Source: Progne subis subis (Eukaryota > Chordata > Aves > Passeriformes > Hirundinidae). From it: a stretch of 64,000 nucleotides of DNA. How positions within the stretch are numbered: the stretch's first letter is position 1; each line of letters begins with the position of its first letter. Position numbers and translations under genes: made by a program. The notes beneath the pieces are model-generated. The model did no database searches. It was not told where the DNA came from and saw only the letters and a program-made list of their open reading frames with translations. Below are positions 49,837-63,610 of this stretch, piece after piece. The stretch is taken from NCBI GenBank assembly GCA_022316685.1, contig JAKJHU010000038.1, positions 665,384 to 729,383 on the forward strand. The letters run 5' to 3'.

Positions 49837-49908
49837 TCCTCAGCAGGGACTTAAAGCTGTGACCTCGTAGGCCAGAAACAGGAGAGCTACCTACTGAGCT
49901 ACAAGGGC
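49837..49908 (-). pseudogene. tRNA-Lys-like pseudogene
   Basis: The minus strand contains a good A box, TAGCTCAGTAGG (49901-49890), and a B-box-like GCTTTAAGTCC (49857-49847); their starts are 44 bases apart, as in intact tRNAs, and the whole unit is about 72 bases. The 3' portion AAGTCCCTG followed by AGG, and the 5' GCC, recall tRNA-Lys(TTT). It is decayed: two bases of the D-arm are missing, the T-stem has mismatches and the acceptor ends pair poorly, so no reliable anticodon can be assigned. It may be a lone tRNA pseudogene or the head of a tRNA-derived SINE. Confidence 0.5.
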
Positions 49909-52900
49909 AATCTCTCAATTCTAAAGAATACACCGAAAATTTCTAATATACTGTACTGTGAGTCATAAAGTACTTGACCAGTAAGCCCTCCCTCCTCTGA
50001 GAATAAAGACCAGGCAGGCTATCTTTACTGAATCATTGCGATTATTTGACCTACAACTACTTTTGTTATAGTTCTGTGTGTGCGATTTGGCAGTGTGTAA
50101 TTGCTACTTATGCAATGCAGATGAGTTTTTCCTCTGTAATACTTCGAAGAAATCGTCAATGTGTGATAGAGCTGGGGTATTCAGGTGACTGTGTCTGAAA
50201 CACACGTTTACCTGTTTGACTGGGTGTCTTTGTTGATGATGTAGAGTATTCTGACTTTTTAAAAACAGTGATAGTGTAATAATTTATTAATAATTTTTTA
50301 TTTGTTGCTTCATGGACTTTCTTTAAAGCTTGAAGGGAAATGTACCGCAGATGGATTGGTTTGTTTTTTTAATATGAAATATGAAAGCCTATTTTCCTTT
50401 GGTCAGAGGAAGGCTACTTCAGAAAAGGTAAAGTAACAGTTGTGCAAAAAGATAAGTGACTGAGTGTTTTCCCTTTAATTTGCTGCGTGGTTGTATCAGG
50501 AAGGTGAGTAGTCTGTAAACTGAGAATATTATAGTATCCTTTTAGAAAGGTAAGAAATTTTGGCTTTTTTAATGCAGAGTTTTAAGGAAAACTTTAAACT
50601 AGAGAGGTTCCTTGAAGAGCTTCTGTTTCTCAATTGATTCGTAGATGGCTGTGCTCTCCCACAGCTGAGGGCATGGGCTGCCCTGGGTTTGTCAACGGCA
50701 GCAGGAGTTTGCTGTTGCTGCTCAGGGGCTCTTTGTCACTGTCCCTCATTGCCTTGGGGTTGAATATGCAGGTGAGGCAGTACCAGATGAGCTTATGTGA
50801 CTTCAGTATTAAAATAGACAAGGAGCAGTTTACATATCTGATCGCTGTGTACTGAACAGCGGAGTAACTACTGCAAATGAAGACCAGGAGGAACCTGGCT
50901 TTGGGTTTCTCATTCTGGCTGTAAGTTACTTATCCTAGACAAACTAAACAAGGCTTCTGGGTTAGGTAAGTTATGCTGTTCTAAGACTTAATTAATATAT
51001 ACCTCCTTTTTGTCCTGTGTCAAGCAGATTTATCTGAGATCCTTGGGTTGTCAGTTTAGAGTTCCTTTGTCTTTACCTGTGAGAGTTTATGAGACTTTAA
51101 TAAACAGACAGAAAAACCTCTGGTTCAGTTTCCTTTCAGAATTGCAATTTACCAGAACAGCCTGGTTTCTACAACAGCCAAAATTCCACTTTTAGAGAAA
51201 CAGGTGGCTGTCCCTTTCCAAGTCGTACATTGTGCCAGACTTCGACACTAGATGGGAAGGTCTTCAGCTAGCTGAAGTGGCTCCATACTCTGATACCTTT
51301 TCTCATGGATATGCTGCCACTTTCTTCTGTGCTGTTGGACTATTGGAACTGATTGTGAAACCATGTAGTAAAAGGGTTTTTGGATCTTAAAAATAACTGT
51401 ATTCTTCTTGCTGGGTTATTTTAAAAATAGGTCATTTCTCTAATCAGATTTAATGTGTAATACAGCAAACAGTCATGCTGTTCTAGCTAAGGGAGCATTA
51501 AGCTGAGATTGGTAAGATGAAAAATGTTTGTTAAAAGGCGGCCATAGGAAATAATCCCTTTCCCCTCCCCCCCCCCCCTTTTTTTTTCCTTTCTGAGTTT
51601 ACAAGACTTTGGAATGTTTTCTTTCAAACCTTGCATGTTGTCCACTGGCGTCTGAAGAAATCTGACTTATGACTTATTTATGCTGAGATGCAGGGTTTGG
51701 TTGCAGATGTGCCTTTGTGCTGTCGTAATGCTGAAGTATTGATGTGGAAATCTGCTGACTTCTTTTGGTGAGCCTTCAGCACAGATAGTTGGTGTGTTTT
51801 CAATATGCTTTCCAGACTTTCTCTTCTGTCCTGATGAAGTCCAGCTTCGCTTTGGCTGAAGATGCAATTTTGCTTTTCTACTTGGGTTTACAAGGAGTTG
51901 TGTGTTAGTCAGTTACCGACGGCATCTCGGCAGAAATTCTTACAGCCTGTTGTTTTTTTACTGTTTAGAACTTGGCACTCTTGTATTTGCTCCACTCAGT
52001 TTCTCTCAGCTATGTTTTAGTATATTTCAAGATGAATTTTTATCCTGGTATCTTCTGTGGAAAACAGAATTAGCAATGGGCTAGATTTAAATACTGGATG
52101 TTTATCAGCAGTAGTTGCAAGAGCTGCTTTGGAAGCTGTTGCTTTAGCTTGGATGCTAGGAGGTCTCTAGCCTCAAACAACACCCTGGAGCCTCTGTGCA
52201 TGGAGACAATTAATAAAATACCAAGCCAAACTTTTTTTTTTCCCAAAATACCTTGGAAGTGCTACTTTTGGTTCTTATTTTAGGTTTTGCAGTTGAAGTA
52301 AAGCTTCATCTGTTTTTGATAAAATAGCAAGAAGATTCTTCAAAACCTCAGTGTTTATCTTTAGATATGTAATTAAATTTCTGCGTATTCAAGTAATACG
52401 TGATTAATTTGTCTTCTTTTAAAGTTAGTTTAAAATACTTTCTTTACAAAATCAAACAACATCCTTTCTTCCTTCTCTCTACCTTCTTAATCTCCCCGCT
52501 CCATCATAGAGATTTTTCTCCTGATAGGGATGATGGCAGCTTCTGTATGTCAAACTCACTTTACTAGTTTAACTTCTAAAATATGTTTGAGCAAAGGTTT
52601 GTATTTCAGTACTAGCCTAGATAGCTGTTACTGAGATAACAGTTTCTTGACACTTACTGCATATTTTTATGCACCCAGCTTTGGTAATTTGATGTGAAAA
52701 TTAATGTGTCAAAGCTAAATAGCAATAGGAATGGGAAGTTGAGTGTGTGAAAGTTTAAGACTCTGTGTTGGGTTCTCTGAAGTGTCAAAATGCAGAAAAA
52801 TTAATCCAGTGAATGTCACCATAGAAATTGTGTGTGTGTAGTATATGAGATAAGAAATATTGATGTCATATTTTTAAATTGTTAGGGATGGCATGGTGAA

Positions 52901-54230
52901 ACTGCCATGCAGAGGAAAAAAACATTAGGTCTAATGTGTTGTATGTGAGTTTAATCTATCTAAACCAGCAAATACTAAAATGTTTTAATCATAAACAGAT
53001 GATTATTTCATAGTTTAATTACAAGGCAGAATATAAAGATTGTTTTGGTATTCTTATTGCATTTTTGTCTTCTCAACTTACCTTCCAGTTTTTTAAAAAA
53101 TGTAACAAAATCAGTGAATACTGCTCTAGGTTATTTTACTTTTATTTTTTTAATCTGAATTCTCTGTGTTTTGAAGTCCTTTGCACTTAAATATAAATGA
53201 AGTATGTTCCTCCATTCTGTGCAGTGTAGCTGCTTTGATTATTTTTTAAATAACTGTGTGTGTGTGTAAATAAACAGAACTGTTCATTGCACTGTGCTGT
53301 ATTTAGGAAAAAAAACCGTTATTTCTGTAATGCCACTCTTGGCCCAAAACGATATTAAGCAACAATTGAAATGCATCACTTTCAGTTGGTTTTAAGATTT
53401 GAAAATATACTTACAGAAATTTCCTTCAAAGGGTACCACAATATTCAGCAATTGTTTGAGGTGGATATAGAAAAGACAGTCAGCAAGAAAATATAAATTT
53501 TTTTTGTCTTAAACTGATTTTAATTTATATATCACAAGGTTTAAATATTGAATGCATTGTGCAATTACAAAATGTTGTGAGTGTAGACAGAGCTCAAGTC
53601 AGTGGGATCTAGAACCTTCCTGCAGTTCCTGCTTTTAACAAAATAATGGATAATTTTCCCTGAGCCATAGTTCATCTTTGTAGTTAGTATGTTGAGCTTT
53701 TATTTGTAGAGATTTAGTCATTATGATAAAACATATTATAAAAGTTTTGATAATGAAGAGTTAAAAAGCTCTTAGTGTTTTCTTTTTATAAGCCACCTGT
53801 TGCCTTAGATGCATAAGTATATGAATTCAAACAAAGTGCTCATCACTTGTCAGCCATCAGTGGCAGCATAAAAATTACTTGTGGTGCTTGCTTTGCAAGA
53901 AGTTCTTTTGTGTTTGTGACATCAGCTTTGTTTTATACAATTAAAGTATTACACGCTAGAATAATCTAAATTGCAACCACTAAATGGTGATGTAGTTCTT
54001 TTTTCATAGAGCTGAATTTGTTTACTGATTGTATACAGCTATTGACTACTGTTTAACATGACATGTCCCTTTTGCCTAGAACAATCTTTGGAAAAGGTGG
54101 TTTTTTGTGTCCTGTTCTTGTCTCCCACCCCCTCCATTCCTCCTCCCTTCTCCATTATGGAGAGCTTTACCCATACTTTTTTTAACAAGTAGATAAAAAT
54201 ACGTTAGGCTTCAGGGTTGGTTTTTTTGTG

Positions 54231-54232
<2 letters not shown>

Positions 54233-54264
<32 letters not shown>
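54233..54264. repeat. Poly(T) tract, 32 bases
   Basis: Homopolymer of 32 T in OLA1 intron 4, preceded by further short T runs. Confidence 0.92.
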
Positions 54265-54265
<1 letters not shown>

Positions 54266-56273
54266 TTAACTAACAAATTAGTGTCACATGATGATATTAC
54301 AACAGAGAAAGAAGCCTTGCAGTGAAGTGATCCGGACTGCAGGAGATGTTTTCTTCCATACGAACCCATTTTGATGTGAACAGAATGGTTTTTGTTTGCG
54401 CGGTTTAAAATAAGACCCACAAGCAAACCACATTTTTCTGATTCTGACCCTACTGCACAGGTACCTACTGAACAGGTTTTTCTGTTGGAAATACATAATC
54501 TGTGATGTTCTGTTCCTCTGTTACTGCTGTGTTTTTCTTTCATTTACATGCCTTCCCATTTCATAGTGAATGGGAAGAATTTGCATGTGACTTAGCTGTA
54601 ATTTCTTAAAAGTTCTTCTCCTTGTATTAAAACAGATACTCAATGCTATAGAAATTTGTGAAAAATCTGCTGTCCCCTTATCAAATTGCATTGTATTGAC
54701 TAAAATGTGATTTTTCTGGAAAATTCAACCAAGTGGGTGAAATTAGTATAGTTTTTTTTAATGTTAGCTGAGTATGCAGTAGGCCTGTCTTGCTCCCCAT
54801 AACCTTAGGGAAGGCATAACATCTCTTCAAAATTTCTGTATGGTTGAAGTCAGGTGAGGCATAGTTCCCATTTGAAGAAATGAGGCTGTAACTAAGCTAC
54901 CTTGTTGCTGATTTTTGTATTCAATTGCTCTGGTTTTGGGAGGAATACATGACTACTGTGTAATTCCACATTAATATTCCACATTAATTTGTGTGCAGGA
55001 CTTACTGGGTCTACTGAACCTGTGATAAAAATCTCTATGGCTGCATACTAGTCCTGGAGCATGAAAGGCTCCCTCCTCCTTGGGCCTAAAACCCTGAGAC
55101 AGGAGCATATAAATTCAACTTTCCTATTCTTTCACACTGGTCTGGTAACGTGCCCTTTTGAGGAATAATCCAAGTTAGAGGTTTAGATAGAAATTAAGTT
55201 AAAAGTAATTTACAGTTGGATGATGACTACAGCACTGTTCCAACAATAATCGTGTAGGGATGGGATATGAAAAGAACATAAATGGAAGGTTAAGACCATG
55301 CAAAACAGTATTAAAAATACAGTTCTCATATAGTCTCTTCCCATACAGTAGCTTTGGTAAGAATATGATTATTTTTAAACTGATAAGCCTTTAATAACAT
55401 TCACTTTATTAAGATACTTCAATTTTATTATTCAAGCATAATTCTAAGCTGCTAACTGGCTAATTATTAATTCATGCTCTCATCCTTTCACATTTTCTTG
55501 TTGTCATTTTTTCCGAAAATGTGTATGTAAGCAAGTAAGGAGAGAGAACAAAAGTGACCTTTTAAAGTACTTCTATATTTTTTTCCAAGGGTGCAGTTCT
55601 TCTATTTACACATACGGTGTGATTCAAATTCCATGAATTGCAGTCAAGTTCTGCTCAGTTTGAATAAAGATGGTTTGCTCTGAACCTTGACTAATCAGTA
55701 TATATTTATAGAAAACAAAAATAAACATCTTCCTCTCTTCTGTATTGATTCCTTTTGCAGACTCACGTTAAGGTGACTGTGCCATTTAGACTGAATAATT
55801 TAGTGTATGAGTTAATTGATCATTTACAAATTGGCATTCTTCTTATAAGGAGATAGATTGTTTCCTTCTAGTTGATTTGTCGCACACTGAAATAAAATAA
55901 CGACACTCATATGCATGTTTAAATTTAATTTTTCCCCCTCTCTTTGTGGGTTCACTGTGAGTGGTTTTGAGTATTAATGGATGCAGTTGCAGTCTTACAT
56001 AAATAATTGGGGGGTGGTGGTGCTGTAACTTTGTGTAAATATTTTCTTTATGGAGAAGTATTCCAGTGTCATTGTTGACTTGCTTTAGCCATTGTTGGAG
56101 CTGGGAGGTGCCCTGTGAACAGGTCTTGCAGAGTGAAGGTACTGCCAGCTCAGTTGGCTACTCAGCTTTATCAGTTGTCTTGCTCACTTGACCTCAGCAG
56201 GGTTTCAGATACTAAGAGAAGATAAAACCATTCAGAATTTTTTAACAATTGGCTTTTAATGAAGCACCTTATT

Positions 56274-56300
56274 AAAAAAAAAAAAAAAGAAAAAAAAAAA
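56274..56300. repeat. Poly(A) tract interrupted once
   Basis: Fifteen A, one G, then eleven A. Simple low-complexity sequence. Confidence 0.9.
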
Positions 56301-58841
56301 GGTTAGATATTAAGAAATTTTCATTTTCCTCCTATATGGTTAGTGTAATGTTGCCATGCTAAGGTATTTTGGCTACCTAGTCCTTTTCTAGTCTTGCTGT
56401 AGGTGGAAAGGGGCAGGTTGCTGGTCCATGAATTAAGGGGAGCAGTGTTAAAGGGAGCGGTTGAGTCCAGGGGAGCAGCGTATCCGAGTGTGGATGTGTC
56501 TGGATTTTCTGAGCAGGGGGAAGAGCTGTTGGCTCCAGGTTCTTCCTTCCTGCGTGCCCCGCGCTTGCCCCTCGCTGTGCAGGCTGGACCGCTTTCCTTC
56601 TTTTCGGCTGTCCTGGTGCTGTGAGCACGTGGGGCCGTATTTGGGAGATGGGATTCTCAGGAAGAATGATGCTGGGAAGCCCCCAGGGCTGACAGGCACT
56701 GCCTGCCTGGAAGGTGCACTCAGCTGTCGCTGTATGGACGGCTTGGTGCAGAACACCAGCGTTTCCAGCTTGTGTGTTGCAGTCATACAAGGAGTCCCTT
56801 CATCTAGTTCCCATAAGCAGTGTCCAAATTCCCTCCCTGCTGGAGAGAAATGCTGTTTTGTCAGCTAAAAACATCAAGTTAAGCTTCTCTCTCATCTTTT
56901 TCTGTTTATGGATTTTTTTTTTTCCCCAGAATGTCTCTGTGTGTTGTTTGCCTGATTTGAGGTTTTTTTTTCCCTTCCCACTTTTGTTTTCTTGCTGTGT
57001 AACAGCAGGGCGATGTTGGTTAACAGGATTTTGTACATCCATGGTGCTATTTACTAGACTGTTGTTAATTTACTGTATTAGAGCAGTGAAAATATGAGAA
57101 ATCATAATTTGTTTGCAGTGTCAGAGAACTAATAGCAATTTGACTGGAAAGATATCTCTGGGACCATTGCAGCTATAGAAAAATTGTTTTAAGTTGAAAG
57201 GTTAAATTTGCCAAAATTTGATAAATTAGTACAAAACAATTTCAAGTCTCACCCATAAAATCACTGTGAAGTTACTTTTTTTTTTTTTTTTTCCCTTGTT
57301 TTAAATTTTGCCTTGGGGAACAAATAGCGTTGTTTCAGAACATGTGTAATTATGTGGAAGTGCACTAATTCTGCTTTATACAAGCACTGCCTAGAAATAC
57401 TTCCACATAACCAGGCTGAAATATTCAGCAGTTTTGAGAAGAAAGAACCTTTTGAAAATCTTTGGTAGGGGAAAATACTACTTGCATTTAAATGCAGCTT
57501 AAATTCATAAATCAGTATCATATGCCACCAGTTTTCATGTCTTTATGGAGTGAGTAAATGGGTAAGCTGGGCTTTGGGCTGGCAGTGTGGGGGAGAAGGG
57601 CAGATGGAGCTGCATTTGAGAGCAAGGCTATGTTCCTGTGGAATGCAGACAGGGTCTAACTGCCTCTCTTAGGAGGAAGGGATATTGTAATATTATCAGC
57701 AATGTTGTATTGAAAATTGGAAACAAGTAACTGAAAGCACATTGTAAAGAAACAGATGATTGAAATGATTCAGAGAACATTTCTAATGTTAGTAATCAGC
57801 AAACCACAGCGAAATTTGCTTGTGATCAGAGTTCAGATTTTTCAGCAAAATAGAAAGTCTAGTCAAGGGTAATCCAACTTCTGTTCACCTAACATGTTTT
57901 TTCTTAGCTATACTGCCTACCGATATTTTTAAAGAAAAAGATTTTATATGTGTATATACTATTAAATAAAGGTCAGAATGGAAACTTAACAGCTTATAGC
58001 TTCTTGGAAGTTTCCTTCTGCAGTAGCATCAAAAAATTTAGAAAGTTTTTATGGACACAAATTGTTTGAAAAAAAAGCATTCGGTTGATGCTGGCTAGCT
58101 GAAAACCAAGATGTATCCTGTTTTCACAGCATTGCAACAGCTATGCTTTCTTCAAACTTTTTTCTTTGGTACCAGAAAAGTCCCTTGTTGATTTGTTGTG
58201 TGTTTCTTCTAAACTTTTTGAAGTTTAAGCATGATATTTTCAAAAGACCTGAAATAAGGTTTTCCTGCCATATCAAAAGGAAATAATAACAGCTTTCATC
58301 CTGTGTTATGTGATACAGTTGGGTTTGTATTTTAATCCTTGATCTAATTTAGGTTAGAACATTACATTATGTAAAAAATACATACAGTGTTCTGTATCAG
58401 GGTTGCTACAAAATGAGAAGAATTAAACAGTGAGCTGTATTTTTATAACAATCTCATTTGGAATCATAAGATTACTTTAAAATAGGATGAAACTCTTAAG
58501 GGATTTTCTTTTCTGCCAGATTCTCCCCCTTGAACTAGCAGGGGTGTGAAGTGTACTAGAAGAGTTCCTGCCTCTGGCTCGCTCCTGTGGGCAAAGGCTG
58601 AGCGAGCTTTAAGCTGAGTGAAACTGCCTGAGGGAATGGTGCTGCTGGACTTGCTGGGCTGGGGGGTGTCTATAGCAGTAGTGTGAGAGGCATCAGTGTA
58701 AATGTTTGAATATTGTGTATGCCTTACACATACCCTTTGACATTGGGGGAGTTTAGCCATCTTTCATGTATTGTGAAGAAGTGTAAGAATTGTGGCTCAG
58801 CATCTTCTGAGAGTCTACTAGTTTTAGGAACCCTAAAATAA

Positions 58842-58868
<27 letters not shown>
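58842..58868. repeat. Poly(T) tract, 27 bases
   Basis: Homopolymer of 27 T in OLA1 intron 4. Confidence 0.92.
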
Positions 58869-58872
<4 letters not shown>

Positions 58873-61800
58873 ATGATAGCCTCTTCAGGATAGATGTGGT
58901 CCAAGACAAATGATGCATGATAGCTTTTCGGGGAAAAATTGCAAGGAACTTTCCTTCAGTAATAAGATGAAAGTTTTTTATAGATTTAAGGGCATCTGAT
59001 GGACAAGGACTTGCTTCAGAGACTTCAGAAATTGGCAGAAGCGTGACAGGCAGTATGATCGTTTTCTTTTGAAGAGTTTTGAGATGGAGAAAATCTTCAT
59101 TCTGTCTAAGAATGATTTTTAGGTTTATTTTATCAGGAAAATAAGACTAGGGTCAAACCAAATCTTGAACAAATGATGTTTTGTTCTGGAATTAGAAGTC
59201 AGCATTATATGTTTCGGTGTTTTCTGAAAGCGTCTCACTGCCCATGAATTTGACAGTATGTATCACAACCTATTGAAGAAGTTGTGGTAGCAGTGATGTT
59301 TAAAAAGGCAGGGGACAAGTGAAGGACAACAACCTTAGTATTTATTTTATTTTTCTTTCTGGAATGTTTGAATTTAAAATACTTTTTTATCAGAGAGGAA
59401 ATGTTTTAAGATACATGTTTCCTCATGCTAAAAGGCGATTTGAAGTGGCTTTCTTTGCTGTGTGATACAAATGTTTGTACTGAACATATGAAGAATTCAT
59501 GTGTAGAGAATTTGAGTGTACCTTTATACAGGTACATCTGTCGGATTTCAAAATTTAAAGAAACTCTGCGAGGGTGTGCATAGAATAAGCACACCAGCTT
59601 ATAGTGACTAGGAAGCTAAGGCAGTACTGCTGAGAAAGGCAGTCTGCCATCAGTTTGGTGTTGGCCACATTTTTGTCTGTGCAGTGCCCTGTGCCTGTAA
59701 GTGAGCACAAAATTAGCTGTGGTTGTGTGCCAGACTTTGTGGAAGGTCTGATCTTGTTTACTACTAACCAACTACTGCTTTGTAGCTGTAATCCTGGTGT
59801 TTGCCCATCTAGTCATCGTGAAACTGTGCGGAAAGATAATACAGCTGTGTTTGGAAGGCTTAGAGAACATGGCAGGTGACACAGAATAGTTCCTGACATT
59901 GAAAACTTCCGTTAGTGATAAAAATATATGTGATTCAAGTGATGGGGGGAAATTTCAGTATATTTTCATATCAAAATGTTGGTCTCCACAGAGACTGCTT
60001 GCTAGAGCTGAGTGTGCACCTTGTAAGCATTTTTGGATGTTACTCTTAATACAGACAGATAGAAAATATGATATGAGAAGTAGAAGGTGGGTTTAAAAAC
60101 AGCATGTAGAGGTAAAATACTGTCACTGTTAAAAAGTGGTAATTGAATAGCAAAGCAGAAAATAACTATCTAACAAAGTCTGCTGCTGTACTGGCACTGC
60201 AAACCAGTGTGTTCAGAAGACCACAGAGGCTGTCTGGCAGCCATCCCCTGCCTCCAGCCCAGGGTACCTGTCACAGCCTGAGTTAGCCTTTGCTGCTTGT
60301 CCCTAGCTGCAGTTCAGGTGCTGTGGTGGTGTCAAAATACTTCTATGGCCATGAAAATAGTGAAACTATTATTTCTTCAACTCTACATGAATAAGGATTG
60401 TGTAGATCATGTTTGTGGATCATGGGCTGTCCTGAGGGACACAAGAGTTTCTTTGGAATGGTCCTTGCCCTACATGAACCACGTGATGCAAGGGTATTCC
60501 CTAAATGGCTTACCTAATCATCCATAACCTGCACTGACATTTTTAATTCATGAAGTAAATGTAGTTTAACATCAAATTCCTAAGTTGAAGTTTCCAGTGT
60601 TTTCAACAAAAAGGTTCATAACAAACTGTTACTCATGCTACGGTATTTTGTGTAATCTTTGTCTTTTTCTAGCATTGAGGTAAGTGTTTCTGTAATGTTA
60701 ATTAGCTAGTAACTGCTGTTTTCAGTGTGCTTTAATTACTGTATGTTGCTTGATTATATGTTATGAAATAAACTTAAGGTTATTCTAGATTGTTAAACGG
60801 TGAGCTAATATATAACTACTGTGCTTAAGATGAGGTTTTTCAGATATAGTGGTGGGAATACTGGGAAGAGGAAAGGCTGGAAGTGCAGCTCTCATTCTTA
60901 TGATAACCACTTTAAGAGTTGCCTCCTAGATTTTAAAATTATTATTTATGAGAATATCTGGTAAAATACCATGAAAATACTTTAAAATGTGTTCATAATC
61001 ATAGAATAGATTGTAAAGATGTAACTCTAAGATGATTTGTATATGTGTTAGTAATAAGCATCCTTTGCTGACTGTGTAAGTGTACAATGCAAGATACTTC
61101 TAATTTACTGTTACTAAAGAATTTTTAAAAAATGCTCCTGCTCAAATTATATTTAGCAATAGCTACGTTGCAAAATTACATGTATAGTGTAGTTCTGTCT
61201 ACACATGTAGGTTTTGTTGCAGTGACAGTTGTACTTTTTAATTAGCAAGATGTTTTAACTTGGTGGTCATGGGCAGTTTTATTTTCAGTTTCAGCTGGAC
61301 CAAATGCTAAGTGAAAGGTTGTATGTGGTGGTTATGTTACCTTTGGTAAACAGACCGAAAGAAGTAAGCTATCTGTTAAAGATGACTTAAAACATCTGAT
61401 AACAAAGATATTTGATTGCTTTCCATATTGAAATAAAGAAGTTGAAAACTTTCTTGAGCAAAAATTATGAGTATTGTAAAACATATCCTGTACCTGCTTT
61501 GTCTCTTTAAAAAGATACTTGCAGTAGTAACTGATCTAGCATTAGAAACCACTAAGGGTTTTAATATTGTTCATAGATAATTGCCGTAATCTCTGGTCTT
61601 TGCAGGAGATGATACTTAAGATACTCAAGGGTTTTTCCTATGGTGTTTCTTTCTCAGATTGCTAGAATAAAGTCTGTGTTTATCCCAGTCGATTGTGCAT
61701 AGAAATAAACCGTTTACATTTTTAGTTGATGCATAACATTTTTATTTGCTTTACTATATCTTAAATTCTAACTTCATCCTTAGTTAAATTTTGTGGTTGT

Positions 61801-63534
61801 GTTCACATACTTCCCCTCAGATCTTCAAGTAGCACAGTGTAAGCAGCTGTGTAGCTCTGATCACAGGCTACTTTGCAAACAGTGAAAAATATATGAAGAT
61901 AAATCCTGTATTGTGCCAATTTATTCCCCCAAAGATTTTCATCGTTGTTTCTTTAACAGTAATTTTTCAAAATTACTTCACCAATATATTAACTCTCAGT
62001 AAGCTACCACTCAATAAATCATATAGTTAAGATATTTTCATTTTATGGGTTATTTTAATAAGTTTCTAATATTTAAAGAGTTTTTCTTTGAAGGAGCTGT
62101 AAGAGTATGGCTCAGCAGTGCCGATACCTAGGAGAATAAGGTCAGCAAAGGGGGAGGGGGTTGTTCTTTAGTCTGTAGGCTAATAAAATGTGGCATTTTA
62201 AGTGCTGTAGAGAGGGTCTCAATTGTGGCCGCTCTCTCAGTTAAATAACTACTTAGGGATCCTGAATATGCATTTTTTTCATTCAAAGAAAATAAAACAA
62301 TTAAGTGTTCCTTCCTCTACGAACGTTATAAAATATAACATATATGTTAATTTCCCTTATTTCACTATTCTTAGTGGATACTTGGGCTTGGGTGCAGGTG
62401 GGGGCCTTCTCTTGTCTCTTTTAAGTTTGATGCATTTTACAGCAGTTGTTAAGTATCAGCATCTTACTGCCAAGTCACTAAACGGTGATTCTTTTTTTTT
62501 TTTTTTTTAAACGTAAACTTACTGCTCATTCTGTTAAAATCTATTAGTGGCATTTTGACTTATGGGAAGTTTGAAGTATTCTGGATTCTTTAGTCACCAG
62601 ATAACGATATTAATAGCATAGTAGTGTAGAGGTGAGATTTTAAAACATTCGAATTTAGCTTGTATTTAAGGTTGATAAATATGAATGAACCAGGCTTGAG
62701 TTTTAGGTGAAAATATTTTCAAATTTAAAGCTCTTGTGCCCCAATGGTATTATTTCAGTGGTTCACCAAAACATTCAGGAGAAGGGAAATGTTTCTTTAA
62801 ACAGAGTGAAATAAGTTGGGAATTGGGAACAGAAAAAGGATAAAAATCCCGAACTTTAAACATCCCTCTGATTATGATTATCATGAAACTGAGCTTTGCT
62901 TGAAGATTTTAGCCAAAGCCATGTTTTCAGAATTTAATGGGTATTTATTTTCTGAGTAGTAAGTCATTTGTATTTCTTAAAAGATGCCTATAATGAACTG
63001 GATCTATCAATAAGTAACTCATTTGCAGCATTATTGTACTCAATCATGAGAAGTTTAATTGCAGTTTGCTTCTATCATTTTTCTTGACAGCTGTAGAAAA
63101 AAAAAATGTGGTAGATTTGGATTTATACTCACTTTCAAGGAGGAGATATTTGTTCAAAAGCAGTCAGGGAGTGCAAAGATCCATGCCAATATTCAGAATT
63201 CGTATTTCCCCTGAATGGAAGGTTGTGATAAAATGGTACATGGTGTGTTTTCATTGCCTGTTGAAAGACTTTCATGCAGTTAAAATAAGCATTTTGATGG
63301 TGGTTGAATTAAGAGTTTTTGTCAGTCTCTTCTCATCATGGATGATTAGACTAAAACGTCTGCTTGTCTTGACTTGAGATCACCACAGCTTCAGATAACA
63401 TGCTTTGTGATTGAAGGTCGAAATATTTTGAATTCTAATAGGCTGCCAGATGAATTGCTTGAAATAGACTGTAAAATTTCAAGGCTTCCTTTTCCATCTG
63501 CTGTGAAAAGAACCATTGGGAATGGTTGAGCTTG

Positions 63535-63610
63535 ATGATCATAGAATTACGGGATGGTGATTCTAAAACCCTCAAAGGGAAGTTGCTATGGAGATCTAGT
63601 TCCAAACTGT
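63535..63610 (-). mobile_element. Degraded CR1 LINE 3' end
   Basis: The plus strand reads ATCATAGAATTAC, GGGATGGT and, after a diverged stretch, AGATCTAGTTCCAA. These are blocks of the bird CR1 3' end in reverse orientation (consensus resembling TCATAGAATCACAGAATGGT and ATCTAGTTCCAAC). The match is patchy, so this is an old copy; how far it extends beyond 63610 is unclear. Confidence 0.45.

Noticed and set aside
60990..61020. Possible third CR1 fragment (ATCATAGAATAGATTG)
   Set aside because: Only about ten bases match the CR1 end and nothing around continues the similarity.
63066..63377. A 103-codon open frame near the window end, considered as an OLA1 exon
   Set aside because: Its product does not resemble the OLA1 segment expected after FHLM and it lacks suitable splice phase.
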